Positions 30,265 through 39,696 of a stretch of 40,471 bases of DNA are shown here, one piece after another. This stretch comes from a virus. The notes under the pieces are model-generated. The model was not told where the DNA came from. It made no database searches and saw only the letters and a program-made list of their open reading frames with translations. A program made the position numbers and the translations under genes. The stretch lies in the IMG/VR virus record IMGVR_UViG_3300048016_000077, positions 1 through 40,471 of that record, one strand, 5' to 3'. Numbering within the stretch: the first letter of the stretch is position 1; the number at the start of each line of letters is the position of its first letter.

Positions 30265-31299
30265 TTATATTGTTGCAGATGACCCCCAAAAGGTATCTAT
30301 CCTTGAAATTATCAATCTACGTTGTTGCGATGGAGTGGGAGTATATGAAGTATGATTTGCAAAAATATATGGACTTCCACCACTAGTTACTCCTGCTATG
30401 GGAGCACCACTGACTGATCCCAATAAAGTTGTATCTGAATATAGATATGCGGTTCCAGCATTAACATATAAAGTATATTGTCTATCGAAATAAGTAGTGG
30501 CCGCCAATGTTTCCATGGTGGCAGAAGTTACACTATTTCCCGTTCCTTTTTGAGTTACAAGTTTTATCGCTCCACGGTCACAGAACAAAGCGACATATCC
30601 CCTAGATGCATTACTTTGGGGAGATGGCATCAGAGTGGTTATGTTTGCTGTTGGTTCGGTTGAGTGAGCACCAAAACATACACACCAAGATTGATTATCT
30701 CTATCATAGTTATTATTATAGGTGTGATATAGTCTTATTTTAAACATCAATGGACCGTAAAAAGATGCAACCGAAGCAGGATTTGAAGGATCAATTAACC
30801 CAAAATTTGGAGTGGCGGATGATTTTAATGTAATTGCACCCGATAAAGATGTGCTGGTGGTCCCATCAAGTCTTAACTGATCTGTGTAAGTGCTATTATT
30901 AGCACCCGCACCGCTGATAGCCACAGTAGCATTTGCCCATAATGCGGGAAATATCTGAACGTGATTATGATATAAAAACTGAGATGCTAATAATTCCTTT
31001 GTTATAATACTTTCCGGTGTATTTGCAGTTTGATTCGGTAATCTATTATTTGTTCCATTTCCTACTATGTTTTGTAGGAATGTTTTGTCACCGTCTATAC
31101 TTTGATTGGTTGTTGTATAGACTAGGTTTGTTCCTGTTACTGTTCCAGATGCGGATATATTTCCAGAAGCGGAAAGACTCGCAACGGAAACGCCTGACAA
31201 AGTAATAGGTTTGGTTAAAGTGATACTAGATCCCGCATTCAAGTTGTCTTGTGCGGCGTTTGTGGCTAGGATGTTTGATGTGATTTTTGTTTGTGCCAT
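30265..31299 (-). CDS. Tail fibre-like protein
   Basis: 344 aa. Ser/Thr/Ala/Asn-rich with repetitive beta segments: GVSVASLSASGNISASGTVT then NQSIDGDKTFLQNIVGNG, a module found in phage fibres, and a C-terminal domain with aromatic strands (WCVCFGAHS, YILYV-like strands). Probably a receptor-binding or whisker-type fibre. It follows the larger fibre gene directly. Confidence 0.7.
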   Translation of the reverse strand: MAQTKITSNILATNAAQDNLNAGSSITLTKPITLSGVSVASLSASGNISASGTVTGTNLVYTTTNQSIDGDKTFLQNIVGNGTNNRLPNQTANTPESIITKELLASQFLYHNHVQIFPALWANATVAISGAGANNSTYTDQLRLDGTTSTSLSGAITLKSSATPNFGLIDPSNPASVASFYGPLMFKIRLYHTYNNNYDRDNQSWCVCFGAHSTEPTANITTLMPSPQSNASRGYVALFCDRGAIKLVTQKGTGNSVTSATMETLAATTYFDRQYTLYVNAGTAYLYSDTTLLGSVSGAPIAGVTSGGSPYIFANHTSYTPTPSQQRRLIISRIDTFWGSSATI

Positions 31300-31300
31300 A

Positions 31301-34066
31301 TTAAGGTCTTCCTATTTGTAAAAATCTAAAGTAGTCGATAAGACATTCTCTCGCGGACGTAGTATAATTTTGTCCTAAAAATGAAAAGTTGAGAGTCGTA
31401 GTCGATATTGTCAGACTTTGTTCTACCCCTGAATCTATGGACATTCTCCAATTATTTGAACCATTATACCTCATGGTAAATATATGCCAATTAGTATCTA
31501 CAACAATACCAGAATCTTGAATAGTTCCTGTCAAACGATCAGTTGAATCTCTTGTTAGAAATTGGAAGTTTACATTTCCATCTCTCCCATCTTCTGTCCA
31601 AGTAACCGTTCCATCAACTACTGTTGCGGATGTGGGCCATGTTGGTTCTGATCCCGATGTTGTCCCCGCGACAGAAGCATAATAACGTCTGCCATTAGCT
31701 ACCGTTGGTCTTCTATATTCGTTTAAAGCAATAACTTGACCAGCATTCCAAGCTGTTGAGGATGGAGTCGCGTCCATACCTATAAATCGAGTCGGGTTGA
31801 TTACTCCAGACGCAGGGGGAGTAGTAAAACCTATTCTTAAACCGTATGAGGTTGAGTCAGCTAATTTAAACCTAACTTTAAATATCGCAGTAGAATTTAA
31901 ATCTGCTGAGTTATAAACACCGCCACCACTATGATTAGTGTTAGTATAAATTGCGACACCATCTCTTCTATTGGCTCCAGTTAATAATGAAACGCTTCCA
32001 GCACAAGGTATGTTTAAAAATGTGTGCCTACCATATCTAGCTGTTGAAGAACCTTGAATAACGGTAGCCGCCCAACCTATAGGACTCTGCATTTGGTTGG
32101 ATATGGTTCCCCCGCCCCAAAAATCATCATGTACAAAAATAAAGTCTTCATCCAACATCGACTCCACTGTTAATACATCATTAGAAGTATTAATTAATTG
32201 ATTCGGCGCGGTTAATTGTCCCGCTATTGCTATATCGGAAGCAAGTTTTGTTGAAGTCACACTACCATCAGCGGGAACCATTTGAGAAACTTGTAAAGAG
32301 TTTGTCGGAGATATCACTACTGCTTTGGAACCATTTGGAATGGGAGAAGTAAAAGTGATAAATCCACCGGATAACGAATAGTCCACTATAGGTTCCTGTA
32401 ATGCTCCATCAATAGCTACTGTTATAGCGGATGGGTTTATTAAATTGTTTGCACCACTAATGAAAAATGTTGATAGGGTTCCATTACCAGTTAAAGTTGT
32501 TTTTACAGGATCACTCACAGCCCCCCAAGCACCACTATTGGCTAAAACTGTTGTATATGTGTTTTGCCAGTTAGCAGATAATCCAGATACGTCTGAACCA
32601 CTAGAACCACCAGTAGAAATACCTAAATATTCACTTGCGCTGATAGTACCAAAGACAGTCAGATTACCATTAACATTGAGATTACCATTCATAGTTCCCC
32701 CATCTGCAAATTGCATTGCTACAGAACCACCACCAGAATAAACCGCAATATATCTACGAAGTCTTGTAACTTCATTGTCAATTTTGGAATTGATTTTCTT
32801 ATCAAAATCCTTAACCAAATCGTCGGAATTTATGGTTTGTTTCTTACCTTTTGATTCGACTATATATTCAATAGGTTTCTCATTTTTTAATTTACGAACT
32901 TCTTCAATGAGATTATTTCGGGATTCAGTGATTACTTCAATAAAATATTTTCTAGTCTCTTCATTGAGTTCAAACGTCTTATCTTCAAGTAACTTAATTC
33001 TTTCCTTGTAATAATTGGTTATATGATCTTCCGCTTTGTTAACACGATCATTAACTTCTTCAGAAAGAGCTATGGTTAATTCATCAACCTTCTTATCGGC
33101 ATTGCCAACTCTTGAAAGTGCTTTATTAACACCTTTATTAATCTTATCATTAAGCTCAATATTGGCCTTTGCTATGGAATTTAGTTCTCCTTCAAAATTT
33201 TCTATTACAACTTTATCAACTTTTGTCTCAAGTTTTTTACCTAAATCCTTTTCAATAGTATCAACCTTTTCAACGATTTGAGTTGCAATTTCCTTTAACT
33301 CATTATCAATTTGTGGTTGTAAAGATTCATATAATTCCTTTACAAATTGACGTATTTTAGATTCGAATTGTTTCTCGGATGTATTAAAGTCTTTCTTCAG
33401 AGACTCCCATAATGTATCCGACATATCGGAAATTTTATTATTAATAGTTTCTTTGATTTCCTCAAATCTACTATCATTTTCATCAATAAATTCATCTTTG
33501 ATTTTTTTAGAAACCGATACAAATTCAGTAACAAGGGATGATCTGGCATCTCTTACCATGTTTTCTAAAGCTTTTTTCTTGGATTTTATTACCAAGTTGG
33601 CTTCATCCAATTTTTGTTTCTTGATCTTTGACGCAAAATATACCGCTTCTTTTTTGGCCTTTTCAATCTGTTCCAGAATTTGTTTTTTATTATCAATTAA
33701 CTCTGGAACGGAAATTTCTTCCTCAACTGATACCGGAGAATCCTCAACGGCATGTTCAACTATAACGGAGGGGGGTTCCTCAAAATTATCAACCACTTTG
33801 TTTATGGTATTATTTTCATTAAATAATACTTCGAATTTACCCTGTATTAATACAAATGGGTAGTATTTCTTTACACCCTTAACTAAAACAGGCAAAGACA
33901 CTATTGGATTACCATTGTGTTCGGAAATCTTTTCAACAGGATATTTGGACTTGTTTATCTCTATCTCATAAACACCGAAAAATATTTCTTCGAAAGATTC
34001 AACGCTTAAGATGTTTTGAGAAGAGTTAGTTAAGGTGGGGTTCACCTTTTCGCTAAACAATTTCAT
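31301..34066 (-). CDS. Large virion protein: N-terminal beta domain, long coiled coil, fibre-like lectin C-terminus
   Basis: 921 aa. Residues ~20-95 form a beta-rich domain (EIFFGVYEIEINKSKYPVEK), ~120-420 a continuous coiled coil rich in Glu/Lys, then a fibre shaft (GGTMNGNLNVNGNLTVFGTI), and a C-terminal domain with jelly-roll strands (FLGQNYTTSARECLIDYFRF) like concanavalin-type lectin folds. Such architecture suits a long trimeric tail fibre. TTG at 34069 opens the frame, but ATG 34066 follows; CTAAATA is 7 nt upstream. Confidence 0.75.
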   Translation of the reverse strand: MKLFSEKVNPTLTNSSQNILSVESFEEIFFGVYEIEINKSKYPVEKISEHNGNPIVSLPVLVKGVKKYYPFVLIQGKFEVLFNENNTINKVVDNFEEPPSVIVEHAVEDSPVSVEEEISVPELIDNKKQILEQIEKAKKEAVYFASKIKKQKLDEANLVIKSKKKALENMVRDARSSLVTEFVSVSKKIKDEFIDENDSRFEEIKETINNKISDMSDTLWESLKKDFNTSEKQFESKIRQFVKELYESLQPQIDNELKEIATQIVEKVDTIEKDLGKKLETKVDKVVIENFEGELNSIAKANIELNDKINKGVNKALSRVGNADKKVDELTIALSEEVNDRVNKAEDHITNYYKERIKLLEDKTFELNEETRKYFIEVITESRNNLIEEVRKLKNEKPIEYIVESKGKKQTINSDDLVKDFDKKINSKIDNEVTRLRRYIAVYSGGGSVAMQFADGGTMNGNLNVNGNLTVFGTISASEYLGISTGGSSGSDVSGLSANWQNTYTTVLANSGAWGAVSDPVKTTLTGNGTLSTFFISGANNLINPSAITVAIDGALQEPIVDYSLSGGFITFTSPIPNGSKAVVISPTNSLQVSQMVPADGSVTSTKLASDIAIAGQLTAPNQLINTSNDVLTVESMLDEDFIFVHDDFWGGGTISNQMQSPIGWAATVIQGSSTARYGRHTFLNIPCAGSVSLLTGANRRDGVAIYTNTNHSGGGVYNSADLNSTAIFKVRFKLADSTSYGLRIGFTTPPASGVINPTRFIGMDATPSSTAWNAGQVIALNEYRRPTVANGRRYYASVAGTTSGSEPTWPTSATVVDGTVTWTEDGRDGNVNFQFLTRDSTDRLTGTIQDSGIVVDTNWHIFTMRYNGSNNWRMSIDSGVEQSLTISTTTLNFSFLGQNYTTSARECLIDYFRFLQIGRP

Positions 34067-34076
34067 CAAATTATAT

Positions 34077-34592
34077 TTAGTCTTTTGGTATAGTTGTCAA
34101 CTCAGATTTAACATTATAATCTTCGGCGGGAGATATAGTGCTCCAACTTCTAACTCCATAATAATATATTTTTGATAATATAAAATCGTGTTCCTCTAAT
34201 ATATATTTGAAGAAATTATCTATTTCATATCTACTTAATGGAAAATGTTTAGTTGTATAGAATTGTAATAAAACATCATGTAATAATGATGCTAATATAG
34301 TAGATTCAAAATCTGGGGTTCCCCACCAAATACCCCACCAACGTTTAGGTGTGCATCCATCCCAAGCATAATCTTTTGATATAGTTATCTTATAAGGAGT
34401 CATTGTCATCCAGACTCCTCCCTTCTTATCCTTAAAGATTATTTTCTGTCCTCTTGGAATTAATGGATATAACACACGAAACTCAATTTCTTTTAGAGTT
34501 ACATATCTATATCTATAACCACCTTCATATGGATCATACTCCTTATAATGAGTAAGTTTTTCAAATTCTGGTATAGACTCGATTCTGTTCAT
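34077..34592 (-). CDS. DUF1353-like phage protein
   Basis: 171 aa. YAWDGCTPKRWWGIWWG followed by SLLHDVLLQF is the conserved centre of DUF1353-type proteins, small phage proteins of unknown function often among structural genes. The His-Asp of LLHD is the best conserved pair. The start overlaps the stop of the gene before it, indicating an operon. Confidence 0.72.
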   Translation of the reverse strand: MNRIESIPEFEKLTHYKEYDPYEGGYRYRYVTLKEIEFRVLYPLIPRGQKIIFKDKKGGVWMTMTPYKITISKDYAWDGCTPKRWWGIWWGTPDFESTILASLLHDVLLQFYTTKHFPLSRYEIDNFFKYILEEHDFILSKIYYYGVRSWSTISPAEDYNVKSELTTIPKD

Positions 34593-35740
34593 TACCTTAC
34601 TAGCATACTCGGAGGGTCATAACTAGCGAATCCACCAGTGCCTTCCATTAACATTGTTTCTAGTTTTTCTTTATCAGAAATTCCTTCACTTAACACCAAT
34701 TCTCCATTAATGGTTCCACCACCTAATAACGTAACTCCATTGATTTTAGTAAGAATTCTTCCCCACATGATTTTAGCCAGAGCAACGGAATATTCTAATA
34801 CCCATTTTTCTTTAATTATATCTCTAAGTGGTCTTTCCACATAACATTCCAATACACCAACAAAAGATGAGGAATCTTTTGGTTGGGGGTAAAATCTTAA
34901 ATATTGTGTTCTATTATCGAAATGAATATCTCTTCGAATAGCTAATAATTTTTCTCTAGTATCTTGCCAATCCTTTACAGTATGCCATGATAGTAAGTCA
35001 AATCCGAAATTTCCCATGGCATAACTATAGAATGTTTGTTGTGCTAAAGTTTGTTCCATTGAAAACAAACTTGTTATACCACTACTACTACCCTCTTCAA
35101 AATCTATTACATCAATAACTTTACGATAATCCATTATATCATAGTCAAACATATTATTATATGTTTTTGCCGTAGTTGGTTCACATTGAACTAAAAATGG
35201 TTTTTGTGGGGAAATTCTAAAAAGGCTTGTTAATGATGAATCATATGCAGTTAATTGAGCAAATGAACTTTCATCTAATATTTGCATTTCTGTAATACCA
35301 TCTGTTGGAATAGACGCAGATAGTGCGGATGAACTTAAAAAGTAGCTATATGGAATTGTGGATAATGTTATGTATAGATTTTCTCTGATTTTTATTTCAG
35401 AGTCGGGATTCGGAACCGTTGAATCGTTTAATTTTTGAGATAATGTGAATCCGGTTTTTGCCACTGTATATAAGTAATCCAGCCTAATTCCCTTATCTCT
35501 TTCATATACATTAGAATCAAAAATCAAATATTCCTTTGTATACCCAGCATATTTTGTAAAGAACTCACATGCTTGTGAAATAGAATCATATAGTTGGTCC
35601 GGGTGGATCTCAACATTAATCATTGGATGACCCAACATTCTCAAAATTCGTTGTCCCAATTCTTGAAAACAATCAATTTTAGAACTCAAGTTAGTTGACA
35701 TGAATGCAGAAATCGGAGTTATGGTGCAAAGATCAGACAT
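34592..35740 (-). CDS. Virion structural protein, probable neck/connector component
   Basis: 382 aa. ILRMLGHPMINVEIHPDQLYDSI and EFFTKYAGYTKEYLIFD near the N-terminus, and YFYPQPK-like strands later, resemble structural proteins found next to the portal in large T4-like phages. The location between portal and fibre genes supports a neck (gp13-like) role, but the match is from memory of the pattern only. TTAAATA is 10 nt before the ATG, the longest spacing seen. Confidence 0.55.
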   Translation of the reverse strand: MSDLCTITPISAFMSTNLSSKIDCFQELGQRILRMLGHPMINVEIHPDQLYDSISQACEFFTKYAGYTKEYLIFDSNVYERDKGIRLDYLYTVAKTGFTLSQKLNDSTVPNPDSEIKIRENLYITLSTIPYSYFLSSSALSASIPTDGITEMQILDESSFAQLTAYDSSLTSLFRISPQKPFLVQCEPTTAKTYNNMFDYDIMDYRKVIDVIDFEEGSSSGITSLFSMEQTLAQQTFYSYAMGNFGFDLLSWHTVKDWQDTREKLLAIRRDIHFDNRTQYLRFYPQPKDSSSFVGVLECYVERPLRDIIKEKWVLEYSVALAKIMWGRILTKINGVTLLGGGTINGELVLSEGISDKEKLETMLMEGTGGFASYDPPSMLVR

Positions 35741-35777
35741 ATTGTGTAATTATTTAATCCAAAGACTAAATATATTC
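35741..35777. promoter_or_regulatory. Divergent late-type promoters
   Basis: ATTAAATA on the minus strand (start 35740) and CTAAATA with TATTC spacer on the plus strand (start 35778) lie in 37 bp between two start codons. Confidence 0.6.
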
Positions 35778-36131
35778 ATGAGTTTTTTAATAGACAGCGG
35801 CCCTGTTCTTCCAACTAAAGAAGAAAAATTACAACAAACAGTTAATTATATCAAAGGTATGTCTAAGCAAACCTTTAAATATTTATTAGAAGTTCAAAAA
35901 AACGGAGTTCGAGCAGTTTGGAATCAACCGAATTTAACCCCACAAGAAGTTATTGATGAATTGGGATCGGATGCTCTTAAAATTTTTCAATTTCATGGCG
36001 GATTAACGGATTATATAGAATCCGTAGCCGCCGTAGAAGGTATAGATATTAAATTATCATATCCAACAAATACCTTTACCATTGATCAGCAAGGTAAAAT
36101 TACTGTTACTGATAAGCCTTACCAACCCTAA
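35778..36131 (+). CDS. Hypothetical protein, plus-strand island in the virion region
   Basis: 117 aa. MSFLIDSGPVLPTKEEKLQQ, then a helical part with QNGVRAVWNQP and a beta C-terminus. ATG 35778 is fixed by CTAAATA 5 nt upstream; the frame is open further upstream inside the divergent gene. Paired with the next gene. Probably a small virion protein; unknown. Confidence 0.62.
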   Translation: MSFLIDSGPVLPTKEEKLQQTVNYIKGMSKQTFKYLLEVQKNGVRAVWNQPNLTPQEVIDELGSDALKIFQFHGGLTDYIESVAAVEGIDIKLSYPTNTFTIDQQGKITVTDKPYQP

Positions 36132-36134
36132 TAA

Positions 36135-36431
36135 ATGGCTTTAGATACTAATAAAGGAACGCAGTATTATGGAATATCATGTGATGTTCCTAGCGATCCC
36201 GGTTTGGTATTAACCTCAAATAGTGGTAGTAAATACTATGGGTTATCCTCAAATGACTTTATATTATGGGGACAATCAACACATTATACACATGTGTCTT
36301 CAAATAAAGGAAGTAATAGTTATTTCCTAGAGTGTAATGTTCCAAGTGATGCTGGATTAGATTTAAATTCCAATTCAGGAACAAAATATTATTTCAACTC
36401 AGCTTTTAATTGCGTTAGTTTTTGCGATTAA
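36135..36431 (+). CDS. Small internally duplicated protein
   Basis: 98 aa made of two similar halves: NKGTQYYGISCDVPSDPGL with NSGSKYYG, and NKGSNSYFLECNVPSDAGL with NSGTKYYF. Each unit has one conserved Cys in the repeat. Beta-rich; could be a decoration or fibre tip protein. It converges on the portal gene, sharing TTAA of the two stops. Confidence 0.62.
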   Translation: MALDTNKGTQYYGISCDVPSDPGLVLTSNSGSKYYGLSSNDFILWGQSTHYTHVSSNKGSNSYFLECNVPSDAGLDLNSNSGTKYYFNSAFNCVSFCD

Positions 36432-38245
36432 GCTGCTGGTTCCTCTGGAGCTATAGGTGCTTCGGGTGGATTACCCGCATTAGGTGGCATCATTTCATCA
36501 CCACCAAGGGCCGCATCTCCTCCTGAAAACGGTGGTGGCATTCCCCCCGCTCCACCGGGACTCATTCCACCACCCATATCACCACCTTCTGGGAGTGCTC
36601 CTGTTTGGGCTTGTTGTAATAATTGTTTCTTCCAATCTGGTCCCATTGCCATGATTTGTTGCAACTCCCATTCAAGTTCCATATCCTTGCGGCGAAGTTC
36701 ACGATCAGCGAGAATGTCCTTATCATTCCAACCCATAACCTTTTTCTTAGCATATGTATCGGAAACTTTTTGAGTAGACATTAAATTGTTATATGAATTG
36801 ATTTTTAATTCCATTTTTTGATTATTTCTAAGATCATAAAAATTGGATGGTGGATTAAAAATAATGTTTATGTTCAATTCAGTCAGGTCTAATTCCTCAA
36901 ACATTTGTTTTAGTTTTAAATGAGTAATGAATCCTCTTTTAAGACCAGAAGCGAATTTCTTCTGTTGTCTCATTACCATCGTTGCGAATTTCAATTCTTC
37001 ACGAAGAATATCCGTCCCATCCCTAAATGAATCTTCTGGATCAAGTCTTGATGTTGGAACTTTTAATGATCTGTAAAGTTTTTTAATAAAGAACATTAAA
37101 TCATGAAGCTCTCCTAATCCCGGAGTTCCACCAATTTCACTAACTGTGGTTGGTTCCTGTCCTTGACGTTTAGCAAACCAATAACTATCCAACGTTGATT
37201 GTGGACTATACTTTTTAACAATGTCACCTTGATCAGAATCAAATGTCTTAGAAGACCAATATTGGGCTTGTAGCTTTCTTAAATAGGATTCTGCTTGGGG
37301 AACCGGAAGTGTCCCCACATCAACATTAAAAACGAATCGTAACGGAGCATGGACCATTCTATGGATAACCACGGCATCTTCGATCATGGATAATTGTCTG
37401 TAAGCTCTACGACAATTTTCAATAAAGGGAATTATAAATTCCTTTGTTTCATTATATGATGAGTTGTTTATGTATACAATTTGATTTTCTTCAAATGGTA
37501 TAGGTTCATATTTTTCAACCTTTTTTGGATCGTTTGGATCGAATATTGGTTTTTGATATAAAAATCCCTTTACAAACATATTTTGAATGTTTGAATATAC
37601 AGGATCAATTAAATCTGCTGGTATATTAATAATCCCCAATATACCCGCATTGGTATATTCTTCATGAATGATCTGTTCAAAAAATAACTCACCTTCAGTT
37701 AAAAACTGGCGGAATAATGCCCACCCATTATTATGCAGATCATAATATTCTATATACTTGTTCCATTCCTCTTGAATTTCGTTTTTCTTATCAGAATCCA
37801 GATCTGTATTTTTAAATTTCAATAAAACTATTTCATCATTCTCATCGGAATTAATAGTTTCATCACATATTTCATCCAATGCGTCAGCAATTTCGGAGAA
37901 TGCTGCCATGGTTCTATAATCCCTTAAACGTCCCGGCTTATCCTCAGACGCAGAAGCATACATAATATCACCAAAGGACTTATCCCTTTCAATTGCGGAG
38001 AAAGCGGTATTATTATATGGATTGTTAAGTGTTACCGAATTCTTGGCAAGTGCTTCCGGTCTACGCATTCCAACCTTTTGGAAATATTTGTATTTTGTAT
38101 TTTTAGCCTCGTCCGTGTTTAATACACTATAATTATAAGGTAAACGGTTCTTGAGATAGGTTTGCATTGACCTATCGTACATTCCAGATTTTCCATCTCT
38201 GGATAAATTGCTCCTATTATTAGGATTATTCTGAATACCTGCCAT
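36428..38245 (-). CDS. 20: Portal vertex protein (gp20-like)
   Basis: 605 aa. T4 portal family: YRTMAAFSEIADALDEICDE, WNKYIEYYDLHNNGWALFRQ, then FIENCRRAYRQLSMIEDAVV and LDPEDSFRDGTDILREELKF are recognisable conserved blocks. Twelve copies form the DNA entry ring. The C-terminal ~60 residues are an added low-complexity Gly/Pro/Met-rich tail. CTAAATA is 6 nt before the ATG. Confidence 0.93.
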   Translation of the reverse strand: MAGIQNNPNNRSNLSRDGKSGMYDRSMQTYLKNRLPYNYSVLNTDEAKNTKYKYFQKVGMRRPEALAKNSVTLNNPYNNTAFSAIERDKSFGDIMYASASEDKPGRLRDYRTMAAFSEIADALDEICDETINSDENDEIVLLKFKNTDLDSDKKNEIQEEWNKYIEYYDLHNNGWALFRQFLTEGELFFEQIIHEEYTNAGILGIINIPADLIDPVYSNIQNMFVKGFLYQKPIFDPNDPKKVEKYEPIPFEENQIVYINNSSYNETKEFIIPFIENCRRAYRQLSMIEDAVVIHRMVHAPLRFVFNVDVGTLPVPQAESYLRKLQAQYWSSKTFDSDQGDIVKKYSPQSTLDSYWFAKRQGQEPTTVSEIGGTPGLGELHDLMFFIKKLYRSLKVPTSRLDPEDSFRDGTDILREELKFATMVMRQQKKFASGLKRGFITHLKLKQMFEELDLTELNINIIFNPPSNFYDLRNNQKMELKINSYNNLMSTQKVSDTYAKKKVMGWNDKDILADRELRRKDMELEWELQQIMAMGPDWKKQLLQQAQTGALPEGGDMGGGMSPGGAGGMPPPFSGGDAALGGDEMMPPNAGNPPEAPIAPEEPAA

Positions 38246-38266
38246 ATATGTTATTTAGTTAAAAAT

Positions 38267-39450
38267 TCAAAATAACAACTGATCTATTAGTATATACTCA
38301 TCAAACTCCGTCAATACATTTTCCCCAAGTTCAGTCAACAATCCATTATATATTATAACATCGGAGTTTATATTATAAAAAAAAACGTAGAAGCTGCCCA
38401 CCCAGCATCGTTTGCCGTTATAAAAACACCTGTTCCACTTAGACTCAAATAATTAGAACTTAAGCCGATTGATACCATATTATCATTAATAGTCGTAATT
38501 ATATTATTTGGTAATCTATAAGCAGAAATAGTGGGAAATTTTGCAGTATTTATTTCTTCTAATGTTAATTCTGGTATGACATGAGTAGCACTTAGATACC
38601 ATTTATTATCAAACCCAAATCTTTTACCATAAAATCCGTAAGTTTTATTGTTTATGGATTTCAAACTAATTGTGGTATATGCCATACCATTTATAAAATA
38701 ATTAGTAAACTCTGGATATGCGGATATTAATATACTATCCGTAGTGGCATTATCACCGGATAATGACCAATATTCATCATAACCATGAAGATTAGCCCCA
38801 CTAGATACAGCTACAAAGTTGGTATTGACAACATAAATGGGTGCTTGTGGGGTTTCCAAGGCTGGAAATATCCAGCCTTTAACAGTAAATGATGTATTAC
38901 CGACAATCTTGTATTTTTCGGAATTATCTATATTCGTTGGATTTTCATAATCAATGTTTCCAGACCAAGTAACTTCGGTTCGGATTTCATCCGTGAAATC
39001 CAATTCAAATTCTTCTGGAATTTTCCAAGATATTATAAAATATGGGTTACACCATGGAAAAATATTAGACGCTATTTGATCTATGTCTTCCTTATAATTG
39101 GCAACTATAGATACATCTATATCCATAGTCACAGGAACGGGCATTGGGATTCTCGATATGTTCTTATCGTTGATGTGTGGTCGGGTCATTCTCTGATCCT
39201 TAAATTGGATTCTAGAAGAGTCACGCTTTACATTCTTTTGTTCCATGGATATCACCGGAAGAGTGATATTTTTAGCCTGATTCACAATATCATAGAGAAC
39301 CCTATTCTTTGGTCCAAAAACATATCTTACGTTTATTTTCTCTTTTGGTTGGAAATCTTTAGTATATCTGTAAACAAAGCATCCATCAAATGCTGCTGCG
39401 AATTGAGTGAGTGTGTTAAATTGCTCCCGAAAATATGAATATTTGTTCAC
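38267..39450 (-). CDS. 15: Tail sheath stabiliser/completion protein (gp15-like), frame shifted at a T9 run
   Basis: The uninterrupted frame gives 360 aa to 38368. VISMEQKNVKRDSSR followed by MPVPVTMDIDVSIVANYKED and IASNIFPWCNPYF match the T4 gp15-type core that caps the tail tube and sheath. After ASTFFF (nine T) it stops, but another frame continues YNINSDVIIYNGLLTELGEN and LTEFDEYILIDQLLF to a TGA at 38267, filling the space before the portal gene. The extended form would be about 394 aa. Start is GTG, with TTAAATA 6 nt upstream. Confidence 0.72.
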
Positions 39451-39459
39451 TATTCATAT

Positions 39460-39696
39460 TTAATCATATCGACTCATCCAACTCCCCCATGCATCCAAAT
39501 ATTCCGATTCTTCCGATTCTTCCTCACGAACATCCATCTCGACAGCATCAATATATCGTTGTGGTAATTTTATAGTCTTTACATTTTCACTCAACCATAT
39601 AATATAATTTGGATCTTTTTCAGCAATCTCATCAAATATTTCTCCTTTATATTTTCCAAACGTTATAACGTCTTTATATGGGTTTATTGATTTCAT
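39460..39696 (-). CDS. Small protein with ExoX C-terminal-like domain
   Basis: 78 aa. ITFGKYKGEIFDEIAEKDPN followed by YIIWLSEN is the short domain found at the C-terminus of exonuclease X-like proteins and as single-domain phage proteins, thought to bind nucleic acid. The tail is acidic. The start overlaps the stop of the AAA ATPase gene. Confidence 0.72.
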   Translation of the reverse strand: MKSINPYKDVITFGKYKGEIFDEIAEKDPNYIIWLSENVKTIKLPQRYIDAVEMDVREEESEESEYLDAWGSWMSRYD

